Source: Rhynchopus euleeides (lineage: Eukaryota; Euglenozoa; Diplonemea; Diplonemida; Diplonemidae). Taken from it: 64,000 nucleotides of DNA. The stretch lies in NCBI GenBank assembly GCA_963210315.1, contig OY723254.1, forward strand, positions 1,394,379 through 1,458,378, in the 5' to 3' direction. The notes below the pieces were generated by a model. That model searched no databases. It had not been told where the DNA came from and saw nothing but the letters and a program-made list of their open reading frames with translations. Made by a program: the position numbers and the translations under genes. Shown here in pieces: positions 33,093 to 44,000 of the stretch; within the stretch, counting starts at the first letter, position 1, and each line of letters begins with the position of its first letter.

Positions 33093-35793
33093 GCCCAGTA
33101 CGGGCGAGATCGGCCCATAGCCGGCCCAGCACTGCCGAGATCGGCCCATGTCCGGCCCAGTACGTGCGAGATCGGCCCATAGCCGGCCCAGCACTGCCGA
33201 GATCGGCCCATGTCCGGCCCAGTACGGGCGAGATCGGCCCATAGCCGGCCCAGCACTGCCGAGATCGGCCCATAGCCGGCCCAGTACGGGCGAGATCGGC
33301 CCATAGCCGGCCCAGCACTGCCGAGATCGGCCCATGTCCGGCCCAGCACTGCCGAGATCGGCCCATGTCCGGCCCAGTACGGGCGAGATCGGCCCATAGC
33401 CGGCCCAGCACTGCCGAGATCGGCCCATAGCCGGCCCAGTACGGGCGAGATCGGCCCATGTCCGGCCCAGTACGGCCGAGATCGGCCCATAGCCGGCCCA
33501 GCACTGCCGAGATCGGCCCATGTCCGGCCCAGCACTGCCGAGATCGGCCCATAGCCGGCCCAGTACGGGCGAGATCGGCCCATAGCCGGCCCAGTACGGG
33601 CGAGATCGGCCCATAGCCGGCCCAGCACTGCCGAGATCGGCCCATAGCCGGCCCAGTACGGGCGAGATCGGCCCATGTCCGGCCCAGTACGGCCGAGATC
33701 AGCCCGTAGCCGGCCCAGCACTGCCGAGATCGGCCCATAGCCGGCCCAGTACGGGCGAGATCGGCCCATAGCCGTCCCAGCACTGCCGAGATCGGCCCAT
33801 AGCCGGCCCACCACTGCCGAGATCGGCCCATGTCCGGCCCAGCACTGCCGAGATCGGCCCATAGCCGGCCCAGTACGGGCGAGATCGGCCCATGTCCGGC
33901 CCAGTACGGCCGAGATCGGCCCGTAGCCGGCCCAGCACTGCCGAGATCGGCCCATAGCCGGCCCAGTACGGGCGAGATCGGCCCATAGCCGTCCCAGCAC
34001 TGCCGAGATCGGCCCATAGCCGGCCCAGTACGGGCGAGATCGGCCCATAGCCGGCCCAGCACTGCCGAGATCGGCCCATGTCCGGCCCAGTACGGGCGAG
34101 ATCGGCCCATAGCCGGCCCAGCACTGCCGAGATCGGCCCATAGCCGGCCCAGTACGGGCGAGATCGGCCCATAGCCGGCCCAGCACTGCCGAGATCGGCC
34201 CATAGCCGGCCCAGTACGGGCGACATCGGCCCATGTCCGGCCCAGTACGGCCGAGATCGGCCCGTAGCCGGCCCAGCACTGCCGAGATCGGCCCATAGCC
34301 GGCCCAGTACGGGCGAGATCGGCCCATAGCCGTCCCAGCACTGCCGAGATCGGCCCATAGCCGGCCCAGTACGGGCGAGATCGGCCCATAGCCGGCCCAG
34401 CACTGCCGAGATCGGCCCATGTCCGGCCCAGCACTGCCGAGATCGGCCCATAGCCGGCCCAGTACGGGCGAGATCGGCCCATAGCCGGCCCAGCACTGCC
34501 GAGATCGGCCCATAGCCGGCCCAGTACGGGCGAGATCGGCCCATGTCCGGCCCAGTACGGCCGAGATCAGTCCGTAGCCGGCCCAGCACTGCCGAGATCG
34601 GCCCATAGCCGGCCCAGTACGGGCGAGATCGGCCCATAGCCGTCCCAGCACTGCCGAGATCGGCCCATAGCCGGCCCACCACTGCCGAGATCGGCCCATG
34701 TCCGGCCCAGCACTGCCGAGATCGGCCCATAGCCGGCCCAGTACGGGCGAGATCGGCCCATGTCCGGCCCAGTACGGCCGAGATCGGCCCGTAGCCGGCC
34801 CAGCACTGCCGAGATCGGCCCATAGCCGGCCCAGTACGGGCGAGATCGGCCCATAGCCGTCCCAGCACTGCCGAGATCGGCCCATAGCCGGCCCAGTACG
34901 GGCGAGATCGGCCCATAGCCGGCCCAGCACTGCCGAGATCGGCCCATGTCCGGCCCAGCACTGCCGAGATCGGCCCATAGCCGGCCCAGTACGGGCGAGA
35001 TCGGCCCATAGCCGGCCCAGCACTGCCGAGATCGGCCCATGTCCGGCCCAGTACGGGCGAGATCGGCCCATAGCCGGCCCAGCACTGCCGAGATCGGCCC
35101 ATAGCCGGCCCAGTACGGGCGAGATCGGCCCATGTCCGGCCCAGTCCGGGCGAGATCGGCCCGTAGCCGGCCCAGCACTGCCGAGATCGGCCCATGTCCG
35201 GCCCAGCACTGCCGAGATCGGCCCATAGCCGGCCCAGTACGGGCGAGATCGGCCCATGTCCGGCCCAGTACGGCCGAGATCGGCCCGTAGCCGGCCCAGC
35301 ACTGCCGAGATCGGCCCATAGCCGGCCCAGTACGGGCGAGATCGGCCCATGTCCGGCCCAGTACGGCCGAGATCGGCCCGTAGCCGGCCCAGCACTGCCG
35401 AGATCGGCCCATGTCCGGCCCAGTACGGGCGAGATCGGCCCATAGCCGGCCCAGCACTGCCGAGATCGGCCCATGTCCGGCCCAGTACGGGCGAGATCGG
35501 CCCATAGCCGGCCCAGCACTGCCGAGATCGGCCCATAGCCGGCCCAGTACTGCCGAGATCGGCCCATGTCCGGCCCAGTACGTGCGAGATCGGCCCGTAG
35601 CCGGCCCAGCACTGCCGAGATCGGCCCATGTCCGGCCCAGTACGGGCGAGATCGGCCCATAGCCGGCCCAGCACTGCCGAGATCGGCCCATAGCCGGCCC
35701 AGTACGTGCGAGATCGGCCCATAGCCGGCCCAGTACTGCCGAGATCGGCCCATGTCCGGCCCAGTACGGGCGAGATCGGCCCATAGCCGGCCT
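33093..35793. repeat. 31-bp minisatellite A, about 87 copies
   Basis: Unit: CGGCCCATAGC or CGGCCCATGTC, then CGGCCCAG, then TACGGGC, TACGGCC or CACTGCC, then GAGAT. Two-state or three-state positions shuffle along the array. Because 31 is not a multiple of three and the unit has no stop on the minus strand, all three minus frames are open over hundreds of codons, giving a 31-residue protein period (MGRSRPYWAGYGP...). This is treated as a by-product of the repeat, not a gene. Confidence 0.95.
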
Positions 35794-35802
35794 AGTCGTA
35801 GG

Positions 35803-36009
35803 ATGCTGAACGAAGACAGCCAGCAGGCGCTGCTCTTCGATGACTACTCCACAGAGACGAAGATCACGACACTCGTGGTCACAGACGTGCAGGCCTCGAC
35901 CCTCTGCTTGGAGAAGTCTTTCGAGGGAATGCGGAAGGCGCTAGAAATCCACAACCATGTGATCCGGAAGTGCATTGCGGGCATGGCGGGTATGAGGCAG
36001 GACATCGTC
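35803..36009 (+). pseudogene. Fragment of a class III adenylate/guanylate cyclase domain
   Basis: About 69 codons between two minisatellite arrays. KITTLVVTDVQASTLCLE, then MRKALEIHNHVIRKCI, resembles the start of a class III cyclase catalytic domain (V..FTDI..ST, then M..AL..HN.IIR). The first metal-binding aspartate is present in VTDVQAST. The continuation expected (GYEVKT.GD) is missing because the frame runs into the B array. It could be an exon of a longer gene, but no splice donor or downstream cyclase exon is visible, so a relic is preferred. Confidence 0.6.
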
Positions 36010-36010
36010 A

Positions 36011-37440
36011 GTGTCTGGACAGCACTCCTGGGCTCGGCACAGGGACTGGACATCACTCCCTGGCTCGGCCCAGTGTCTGGACAGCACTCCTGGGCTCGGC
36101 CCAGGGTCTGGACACCACTCCTGGGCTCGGCCCAGTGTCTGGACACCACTCCCTGGCTCGGCCCAGGGACTGGACAGCACTCCTGAGCTCGGCCCAGTGT
36201 CTGGACAGCACTCCTGGGCTCGGCCCAGGGTCTGGACACCACTCCCTGGCTCGGCCCAGGGTCTGGACATCACTCCCTGGCTCGGCCCAGTGTGGACAGC
36301 ACTCCTGGGCTCGGCCCAGTGTCTGGACATCACTCCTGGGCTCGGCCCAGTGTCTGGACACCACTCCCTGGCTCGGCCTAGGGTCTGGACATCACTCCTG
36401 GGCTCGGCCCAGTGTCTGGACACCACTCCCTGGCTCGGCCCAGGGTCTGGACATCACTCCTGGGCTCGGCCCAGTGTCTGGACACCACTCCCTGGCTCGG
36501 CCCAGGGTCTGGACAGCACTCCTGGGCTCGGCCCAGTGTCTGGACACCACTCCCTGGCTCGGCCCAGTGTCTGGACACCACTCCCTGGCTCGGCCCAGGG
36601 TCTGGACATCACTCCTGGGCTCGGCCCAGTGTCTGGACACCACTCCCTGGCTCGGCCCAGGGTCTGGACAGCACTCCTGGGCTCGGCCCAGTGTCTGGAC
36701 ACCACTCCCTGGCTCGGCCCAGTGTCTGGACAGCACTCCTGGGCTCGGCCCAGGGTCTGGACACCACTCCCTGGCTCGGCCCAGGGTCTGGACAGCACTC
36801 CTGGGCTCGGCCCAGTGTCTGGACACCACTCCCTGGCTCGGCCCAGTGTCTGGACACCACTCCCTGGCTCGGCCCAGGGTCTGGACATCACTCCTGGGCT
36901 CGGCCCAGTGTCTGGACACCACTCCCTGGCTCGGCCCAGGGTCTGGACAGCACTCCTGGGCTCGGCCCAGTGTCTGGACACCACTCCCTGGCTCGGCCCA
37001 GTGTCTGGACACCACTCCCTGGCTCGGCCCAGGGTCTGGACATCACTCCTGGGCTCGGCCCAGTGTCTGGACACCACTCCCTGGCTCGGCCCAGGGTCTG
37101 GACAGCACTCCTGGGCTCGGCCCAGTGTCTGGACACCACTCCCTGGCTCGGCCCAGGGTCTGGACATCACTCCTGGGCTCGGCCCAGTGTCTGGACACCA
37201 CTCCCTGGCTCGGCCCAGGGTCTGGACAGCACTCCTGGGCTCGGCCCAGGGTCTGGACACCACTCCCTGGCTCGGCCCAGGGACTGGACAGCACTCCTGA
37301 GCTCGGCCCAGTGCCTGGACAGCACTCCTGGGCTCGGCCCAGGGTCTGGACACCACTCCCTGGCTCGGCCCAGGGTCTGGACATCACTCCTGGGCTCGGC
37401 CCAGTGTCTGGACACGACTCGTCGGCTCGGCCCAGTGGGT
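36011..37440. repeat. 31-bp minisatellite B, about 46 copies
   Basis: Unit: GTCTGGACA, then CC, TC or GC, then ACTCC, then CTGGC or TGGGC, then TCGGCCCAG, then G or T. The period is again 31 bp. An inverted unit (GAGCCCAGGAGTGATGTCC) follows at 37441-37470, so the array end can fold back. Long open frames on both strands result from the repeat. Confidence 0.95.
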
Positions 37441-37470
37441 CGAGCCCAGGAGTGATGTCCAGACACTGTC

Positions 37471-38154
37471 TGGACGGGAAGCTCCCTGCAGTGAGTGGTC
37501 GGGGGCCGTGGCCACGACCTCGGGGTGATGTCCAGCCGAGCAGAACGTGGCGCCCGGAGTACCGAGTGTTTGCTCCACTCAGAGGGGGTTCGATGCAGGA
37601 CCCCTTCCCAGTCATGATCTCCTCAGTGCCTCCATCGATCCCCTCCGTCAGGGATCTTTCTGTGTGTAACATTAGCACAAGACCTAAACCCGCATCGCGT
37701 ACCCATCCTTCGAAACCGTGCGATGTGCAATGTTGTGTTCATGTAGCTAGCTCGGAGAGTGTCTTAGCGAGCCCGCAAGGCTAGCTATATTTGCACCGTC
37801 CAACCAAATCTTGCTCAGCTTCGACTTGGCGCCGAGAGAGTTACGAGCGCTGCCCATAGAATCAGGTGTGCCGGGCGTGTGTGTCTTTATCAACACACGC
37901 AGACTCCTGCATACAGTAGACGGCCTACAGGCGAGGCGGAGTGTGACCTACTGTTGGGGGTGGTGAACTGGTCTGCGACGTCATCCTGCTGGTGTGCGAC
38001 GTCTCCACCTCCTGCGGCACAGGGGGCCTTGTGATCTGGAGCGCTGGGGCAGCGCGGTGCAATGTCGGAGTGCGGACGGGCCAAGTCCCCCTGCTCCTGT
38101 GCATGCAGCGCAGATTTCTTGTTGCTGCGGTCCAGACAGCGGGCCGAGACCGGA
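37471..38154. other. Spacer between minisatellites B and C
   Basis: Unique-looking sequence with a short inverted repeat around GCTAGCT (37744-37787). No protein-like frame. AGACAGCGGGCCGAGACC near 38133 resembles a degenerate minisatellite unit on the opposite strand. Confidence 0.45.
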
Positions 38155-38640
38155 TGTGATGTCGGCCCACCCTCGGGACATCACTGCCTGGCTCGGCCCA
38201 CCCTCTGGACAGGACTGCGTGGCTCGGCCCATTCTCGGGACAGCACTGCCTAGCTCGGCCCACCCTCGGGACAGCACTGTCTGGCTCGGCCCGTTCTCGG
38301 GACAGCACTGTCTGGCTCGGCCCGTTCTCGGGACAGCACTGTCTGGCTCGGCCCATTCTCGGGACAGCACTGTCTGGCTCGGCCCATTCTCGGGACAGCA
38401 CTGTCTGGCTCGGCCCACCCTTGGGACAGCACTGCCTGGCTCGGCCCATTCTCGGGACAGCACTGTCTGGCTCGGCCCGTTCTCGGGACAGCACTGTCTG
38501 GCTCGGCCCACCCTTGGGACAGCACTGCCTGGCTCGGCCCATTCTCGGGACATCACTGTCTGGCTCGGCCCACCCTTGGGACAGCACTGTCTGGCTCGGC
38601 CCGTTCTCGGGACAGCACTGCCTGGCTCCGCTTCGTGCCA
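38155..38640. repeat. 31-bp minisatellite C, about 15 copies
   Basis: Unit: GGCTCGGCCCA, then TTCTC, CCCTC or CCCTT, then GGGACAGCACTG, then T or C, CT. The period is 31 bp. The core CTCGGCCC is shared with array B, and CGGCCC with array A. Confidence 0.93.
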
Positions 38641-39322
38641 GCACGAGCACTAGCCGTTGCTCCTGCATTGCCCCAGGCGGCCAGCTCCCATCTTGGCTTG
38701 GCCCAGGATGACAGGTTGATCTCAATGTTTACCCGTGACACGGGCCCCGCCGTGCCTTCTCGTCCTGTGAGGGCTGAACAATGCACAGGGACCGCTCGAC
38801 ATTATTTTTTGGGTCCAAATGCGTGCTCCCAGCTAGGGGCCACCCAACTCCCCGCCCTTTTTTTTGCCTCCGATTTGGCCCATTTTCGGCCCATTTTGCC
38901 CTGCACCAGCCTGCACTTTTTTGCACCGGCTAGCGAAGACCCCCACTGTCTGTCATCAGAGTGTCGGCGGAGCGCTGGGTAAAGAGTTCTTCAGAATCCC
39001 ATAGGATGTGTACCAGCGAGTTGCAGATGCAGTGTTCCTCTCCTGCGGGCACGCCTGTGTCTTTCCTTTCTTTGCCTCAACTGACTTTGTGGGACTTCGT
39101 CGGAAACAACGAAAATATACACCGCTCCACCCACCCACTGCCACACCCGGATTTTTCAAGTTGGGCGTATTTTGTGGAACCGAAACCTGGTTTACGGACC
39201 TCCTGTCCCGACGAAGTCGGGCTGCTCAGGCCACCCCAGACTGCCAGGCTGTGGCATGCACCCACCCCTTTCCACAGGCACTTTGTGCACCAACTACACA
39301 TATTACACAACCCCTGCTGACC
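38641..39322. other. Intergenic upstream of the HORMA gene
   Basis: T-rich CCATTTTCGGCCCATTTTGC repeats at 38870-38900. No gene seen. The ATG of the next gene follows a CA-rich leader. Confidence 0.45.
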
Positions 39323-40609
39323 ATGCCTGTCGCACAGCAGACCAAGGCGGTGACTGCACAGGAGAGCCTCGTGCTCGTTCGGAACCTGATGCGCACCAGC
39401 GTGGCGACCATTGCCTACCTCCGCAACGTGTTCCCCGATGAGTGCTTCACCGACAGGACCATGTCGGGGGTGCACCTCAAGAGCTTCGTGCCCAACGAGG
39501 AGACCAGCGTCGTAACGGAGTGGCTGGAGAAGGGTGTGTTCCACGCCCTGCAGAGGCAGTACCTCCGTGTCATGTCCCTGGTCATCCTCACGGGGGACGA
39601 GACCCAGGAGCTGGAGCACTACGACTTCAAGGTGCGCTACCCCGCATCGGGCCCCCAGCTGTCGGTGAAGGCGCACCACACCGGCAGCCCCGCGCAGAGC
39701 AAGGCAGAGGTCGCCCAGAGCATCCGCATGCTGCTGCGCAAGCTGGTGACCCTCACGCAGTCCATGGCAGAGCTGCCCAGCTCGCGCGTCATCACGATGC
39801 GCCTCCTCTTCGACGCATCCACCCCTGCTGACTACGAGCCGCCCTTCTTCCAGGCAGCCTCCGAAGGGGCACGCAGGCAGTTCACACACCCCGCCCCAGG
39901 CATGGTGGACCTGCGCCTCGGCACCCTCCACACTGCCTACCACCTGATGGACCTGCGGTGCCGCGCCCCACGCGAGTGGCTGGAGCTCTCGCAGGAGAAC
40001 GACGCTGCCTCTGGGGCAAAGGCAGCAGCGGATGCCGGCAGCGAGGTGCCCGAGGTGAAGGTGATCGTGCCGAAGGAGGAGCCTGCCGGGTCCGACGATG
40101 AGGGTGGCGGCGCGTCGCACTCCCAGATGCTCTCCGTGTCTCAGCAGGACCAGGACCCCGGGGCTGTCCTGCAGCAGCTGCACAACGCGTCCTCCCTGCA
40201 GCACGATGCCTTCAAGGCGTTTCTCTTCGTCGCAGCCAGGCGTGCCCCAACCAGCAAGCGCGCGGTGGCAGAGCGCTTCTCCTTCGACTCCTCCATCGCA
40301 GCGGGGGTGTACGACCAGCTCTCCGCGTGGCAGCTTGTAAAGCCGGCCGGCCAAGGCTGTGTGGAGGTTGACATGTCGGATGCGCGTTCCCGTTCCCTGA
40401 TTGCGCAGCTCCTGTCCTCCCCCCTCAGCGCCTCGCTGGAGCCGCACGAGCTGGCCTCCGTTGAGGATGCGGCTGCGTCTGCCAGCAAGAAGAGGGGCAG
40501 GGCTGCGGAGGAGGATACGAACAACACGCAGGCATCCTCCATGACCCTCTACGGCGATGAGCCGAAGATCTCCGCAATCGAGAGGCCTGTGAAGCAGGCG
40601 CGGAAGTGA
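39323..40609 (+). CDS. HOP1: Meiotic HORMA-domain protein, Hop1/ASY1/HORMAD type
   Basis: Single exon, 428 aa. The HORMA domain spans about residues 12-215: SLVLVRNLMRTSVATIAYLR, LKSFVPNEET, YDFKVRY (100-106) and the signature PADYEPPFF (168-176). This is typical of the Hop1 group and not of Mad2, which is shorter. Residues 293-350 look like a winged helix (AFKAFLFVAARRAPTSKRAVAERF), as in the chromatin-binding region of Hop1 proteins. A PHD finger is not seen. The tail is basic (KISAIERPVKQARK) and might act as a closure motif; this is inference. Hop1 builds the meiotic chromosome axis and directs crossover recombination, so the organism probably has a sexual cycle. The start was chosen by the onset of domain-like sequence; the upstream in-frame part is not. 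Confidence 0.92.
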   Translation: MPVAQQTKAVTAQESLVLVRNLMRTSVATIAYLRNVFPDECFTDRTMSGVHLKSFVPNEETSVVTEWLEKGVFHALQRQYLRVMSLVILTGDETQELEHYDFKVRYPASGPQLSVKAHHTGSPAQSKAEVAQSIRMLLRKLVTLTQSMAELPSSRVITMRLLFDASTPADYEPPFFQAASEGARRQFTHPAPGMVDLRLGTLHTAYHLMDLRCRAPREWLELSQENDAASGAKAAADAGSEVPEVKVIVPKEEPAGSDDEGGGASHSQMLSVSQQDQDPGAVLQQLHNASSLQHDAFKAFLFVAARRAPTSKRAVAERFSFDSSIAAGVYDQLSAWQLVKPAGQGCVEVDMSDARSRSLIAQLLSSPLSASLEPHELASVEDAAASASKKRGRAAEEDTNNTQASSMTLYGDEPKISAIERPVKQARK

Positions 40610-40810
40610 GGCGCTTCTCTCGCGCCTCGCGGCCTCGTAGAGTTTCGAAAGGTAGTGTTGTCTCAGCACCTGAATTCTGTGTGTGCCGGCAGCCCGGGCT
40701 GAGTAGTCAGCCCGTTGGGGCAGAAGGGGTGGTCGCTCCTCTTTGTATGATTCGCATTTTGTGTTGCTGTCTCTTTGCAGCACGGATTGCGTTGGTTTTT
40801 TTTGGGGGGG
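40610..40810. other. 3' flank of the HORMA gene
   Basis: Short intergenic stretch ending in a T8/G10 run at the start of the telomere-like block. No gene seen. Confidence 0.4.
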
Positions 40811-40876
40811 GGGCAGGCAGGCCTCTGGCTAATTCTGGGGCCGGACTTAACGTTGGGCCGGAGGGGGGGGGGGGGG
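40811..40876 (+). repeat. Left terminal inverted repeat of the telomere-like block
   Basis: AGGCCTCTGGCTAATTC, then a centre containing ACTTAACGTT, then a G14 run that abuts the CCCTA repeats. It pairs with the complement of 45179-45255. The centre is imperfectly matched (CTTAACGTT against AACGTTAAG). Confidence 0.85.
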
Positions 40877-41066
40877 CCCTACCCTACCCTACCCTACCCT
40901 ACCCTACCCTACCCTACCCTACCCTACCCTACCCTACCCTACCCTACCCTACCCTACCCTACCCTACCCTACCCTACCCTACCCTACCCTACCCTACCCT
41001 ACCCTACCCTACCCTACCCTACCCTACCCTACCCTACCCTACCCTACCCTACCCTACCCTACCCTA
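40877..41066. repeat. Uninterrupted (CCCTA)n, about 38 copies
   Basis: A pure five-base repeat with no visible mismatch. On the + strand it is the C-rich strand, so the G-rich strand points left, as at a left chromosome end. Confidence 0.97.
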
Positions 41067-44000
41067 CAGCACGTCGGGGGTACCCACAACCCGACCCGAC
41101 CCTACCCTAGGGTGAGGGTTGGGTACCCATAACCCGACCCAACACGACCCTACCCAACCCAGGGGTCAGGGCCAGGGTTGATCCTAGACCCAACCCAACC
41201 CAAGGGTTAGGGTCAGGGTTGACCCCAGACCCTACCCAACCCTAGGGTAAGGGTCAGGGTTGACCCTAGACCCTACCCAACCCTAGGGTTAGGGTTAGGG
41301 TTAACCCTTGACCCAACCCTAGGGATAGGGTTAGGGTTGACCCTAGACCCTACCCTAACCCTAGGGTTAGGGTCAGGGTTAACCCTAGACCCTACCCTAA
41401 CCCTAGGGTTAGGGTTAGGGTTAACCCTTGACCCAACCCTAGGGTTAGGGTTAGGGTTAACCCTTGACCCAACCCTAGGGTTAGGGTTAGGGTTAACCCT
41501 AGACCCTACCCTAACCCTAGGGTTAGGGTTGACCCTAGACCCTACCCTAACCCTAGGGTTAGGGTTAGGGTTAACCCTTGACCCAACCCTAGGGTTAGGG
41601 TCAGGGTTGACCCCAGACCCTACCCAACCCTAGGGTTAGGGTCAGGGTTGACCCCAGACCCTACCCAACCCTAGGGTAAGGGTCAGGGTTGACCCTAGAC
41701 CCTACCCAACCCTAGGGTTAGGGTTAGGGTTAACCCTTGACCCAACCCTAGGGATAGGGTTAGGGTTGACCCTAGACCCTACCCTAACCCTAGGGTTAGG
41801 GTCAGGGTTAACCCTAGACCCTACCCTAACCCTAGGGTTAGGGTTAGGGTTAACCCTTGACCCAACCCTAGGGTTAGGGTCAGGGTTGACCCCAGACCCT
41901 ACCCAACCCTAGGGTTAGGGTTAGGGTAAACCCTTGACCCAACCCTAGGGTTAGGGTCAGGGTTGACCCCAGACCCTACCCAACCCTAGGGTTAGGGTTA
42001 GGGTTAACCCTAGACCCTACCCTAACCCTAGGGTTAGGGTTAACCCTTGACCCAACCCTAGGGTTAGGGTTAGGGTTGACCCTAGACCCTACCCTAACCC
42101 TAGGGTTAGGGTTAGGGTTAACCCTTGACCCAACCCTAGGGTTAGGGTCAGGGTTGACCCCAGACCCTACCCAACCCTAGGGTTAGGGTTAGGGTAAACC
42201 CTTGACCCAACCCTAGGGTTAGGGTCAGGGTTGACCCCAGACCCTACCCAACCCTAGGGTTAGGGTTAGGGTTAACCCTAGACCCTACCCTAACCCTAGG
42301 GTTAGGGTTAACCCTTGACCCAACCCTAGGGTTAGGGTTAGGGTTGACCCTAGACCCTACCCTAACCCTAGGGTTAGGGTTAGGGTTAACCCTTGACCCA
42401 ACCCTAGGGTTAGGGTCAGGGTTGACCCCAGACCCTACCCAACCCTAGGGTTAGGGTTAGGGTAAACCCTTGACCCAACCCTAGGGTTAGGGTCAGGGTT
42501 GACCCCAGACCCTACCCAACCCTAGGGTTAGGGTTAGGGTTAACCCTTGACCCAACCCTAGGGTTAGGGTCAGGGTTGACCCCAGACCCTACCCAACCCT
42601 AGGGTTAGGGTTAGGGTTAACCCTTGACCCAACCCTAGGGATAGGGTTAGGGTTGACCCTAGACCCTACCCTAACCCTACGGTTAGGGTTAGGGTAAACC
42701 CTTGACCCAACCCTAGGGTTAGGGTCAGGGTTGACCCCAGACCCTACCCAACCCTAGGGTTAGGGTTAGGGTTAACCCTTGACCCAACCCTAGGGTTAGG
42801 GTTAGGGTTAACCCTTGACCCAACCCTAGGGTTAGGGTTAGGGTTGACCCTAGACCCTACCCTAACCCTAGGGTTAGGGTCAGGGTTAACCCTAGACCCT
42901 ACCCTAACCCTAGGGTTAGGGTTAGGGTTAACCCTTGACCCAACCCTAGGGTTAGGGTTAGGGTTGACCCTAGACCCTACCCTAACCCTAGGGTTAGGGT
43001 TAGGGTTAACCCTTGACCCAACCCTAGGGTTAGGGTTAGGGTTAACCCTAGACCCTACCGAACCCTCGGGTTAGGGTCAGGGTTGACCCTAGACCCTACC
43101 CAACCCTAGGGTTAGGGTCAGGGTTAACCCTAGACCCTACCCTAACCCTAGGGTTAGGGTTAGGGTTCACCCTTGACCCAACCCTAGGGTTAGGGTCAGG
43201 GTTGACCCCAGACCCTACCCAACCCTAGGGTTAGGGTTAGGGTTAACCCTTGACCCAACCCTAGGGTTAGGGTCAGGGTTAACCCTAGACCCTACCCTAA
43301 CCCTAGGGTTAGGGTTAGGGTTAACCCTTGACCCAACCCTAGGGTTAGGGTTAGGGTTAACCCTAGACCCTACCCAACCCTCGGGTTAGGGTTAGGGTTA
43401 ACCCTGGACCCTACCCAACCCTAGGGTTAGGGTCAGGGTTGACCCTAGACCCTACCCTAACCCTAGGGTTAGGGTCAGGGTAAACCCTAGACCCTACCCA
43501 ACCCTAGGGTTAGGGTTAACCCTTGACCCAACCCTAGGGTTAGGGTCAGGGTTGACCCTAGACCCTACCCTAGGGTTAGGGTAGGGTATAGGGTTAACCC
43601 CAACCCTGATCCGAGGGTTGGGTCGGGTCTAGGGTTCACCCTGACCCAAACCCGAACCCTAGGGTAGGGTTGGGTCTAGGGTGAACCCTAACCCTAGGGT
43701 CGGGCAGGGTCTTGGGTTAACCCCCAACCCTAACCCTCGGGTTGGGTAGGGTATAGGGTTAACCCTAACCCTAGGGTTGGGTTGTGTATAGGGTTAACCC
43801 TAACCCTAACCCTAGGGTAGGGTTGGGTCTTGGGTTAACCCTAACCCTAGGGTTGGGTTGGGTATAGGGTTAACCCTAACCCTAGGGTGAGGGTAGGGTA
43901 TAGGGTTAACCCCAACCCTAACCCTAGGGTTGGGTAGGGTATAGGGTTAACCCTAACCCGAGGGTAGGGTTGGGTCTTGGGTTAACCCTAACCCTAACCC

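Noticed and set aside
32972-35722. Minus-strand frame of 916 codons
   Set aside because: It lies entirely in the 31-bp minisatellite. All three minus frames are equally open, and the repeat explains it.
35970-37784. + strand frame of 604 codons (and similar minus-strand frames)
   Set aside because: Produced by the 31-bp minisatellite B, apart from the short cyclase-like start annotated separately.
33093-38640. CRISPR-like array
   Set aside because: The 31-bp repeats are directly head-to-tail without spacers, in a eukaryotic context.
39077-40783. 568-codon minus-strand frame
   Set aside because: Antisense shadow of the HORMA-domain gene.
40606-41115. Frame encoding repeated PYPTL and LGLGLTLDPT-type peptides in the telomere-like block
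   Set aside because: Translation of CCCTA and TTAGGG repeats; no independent coding evidence.
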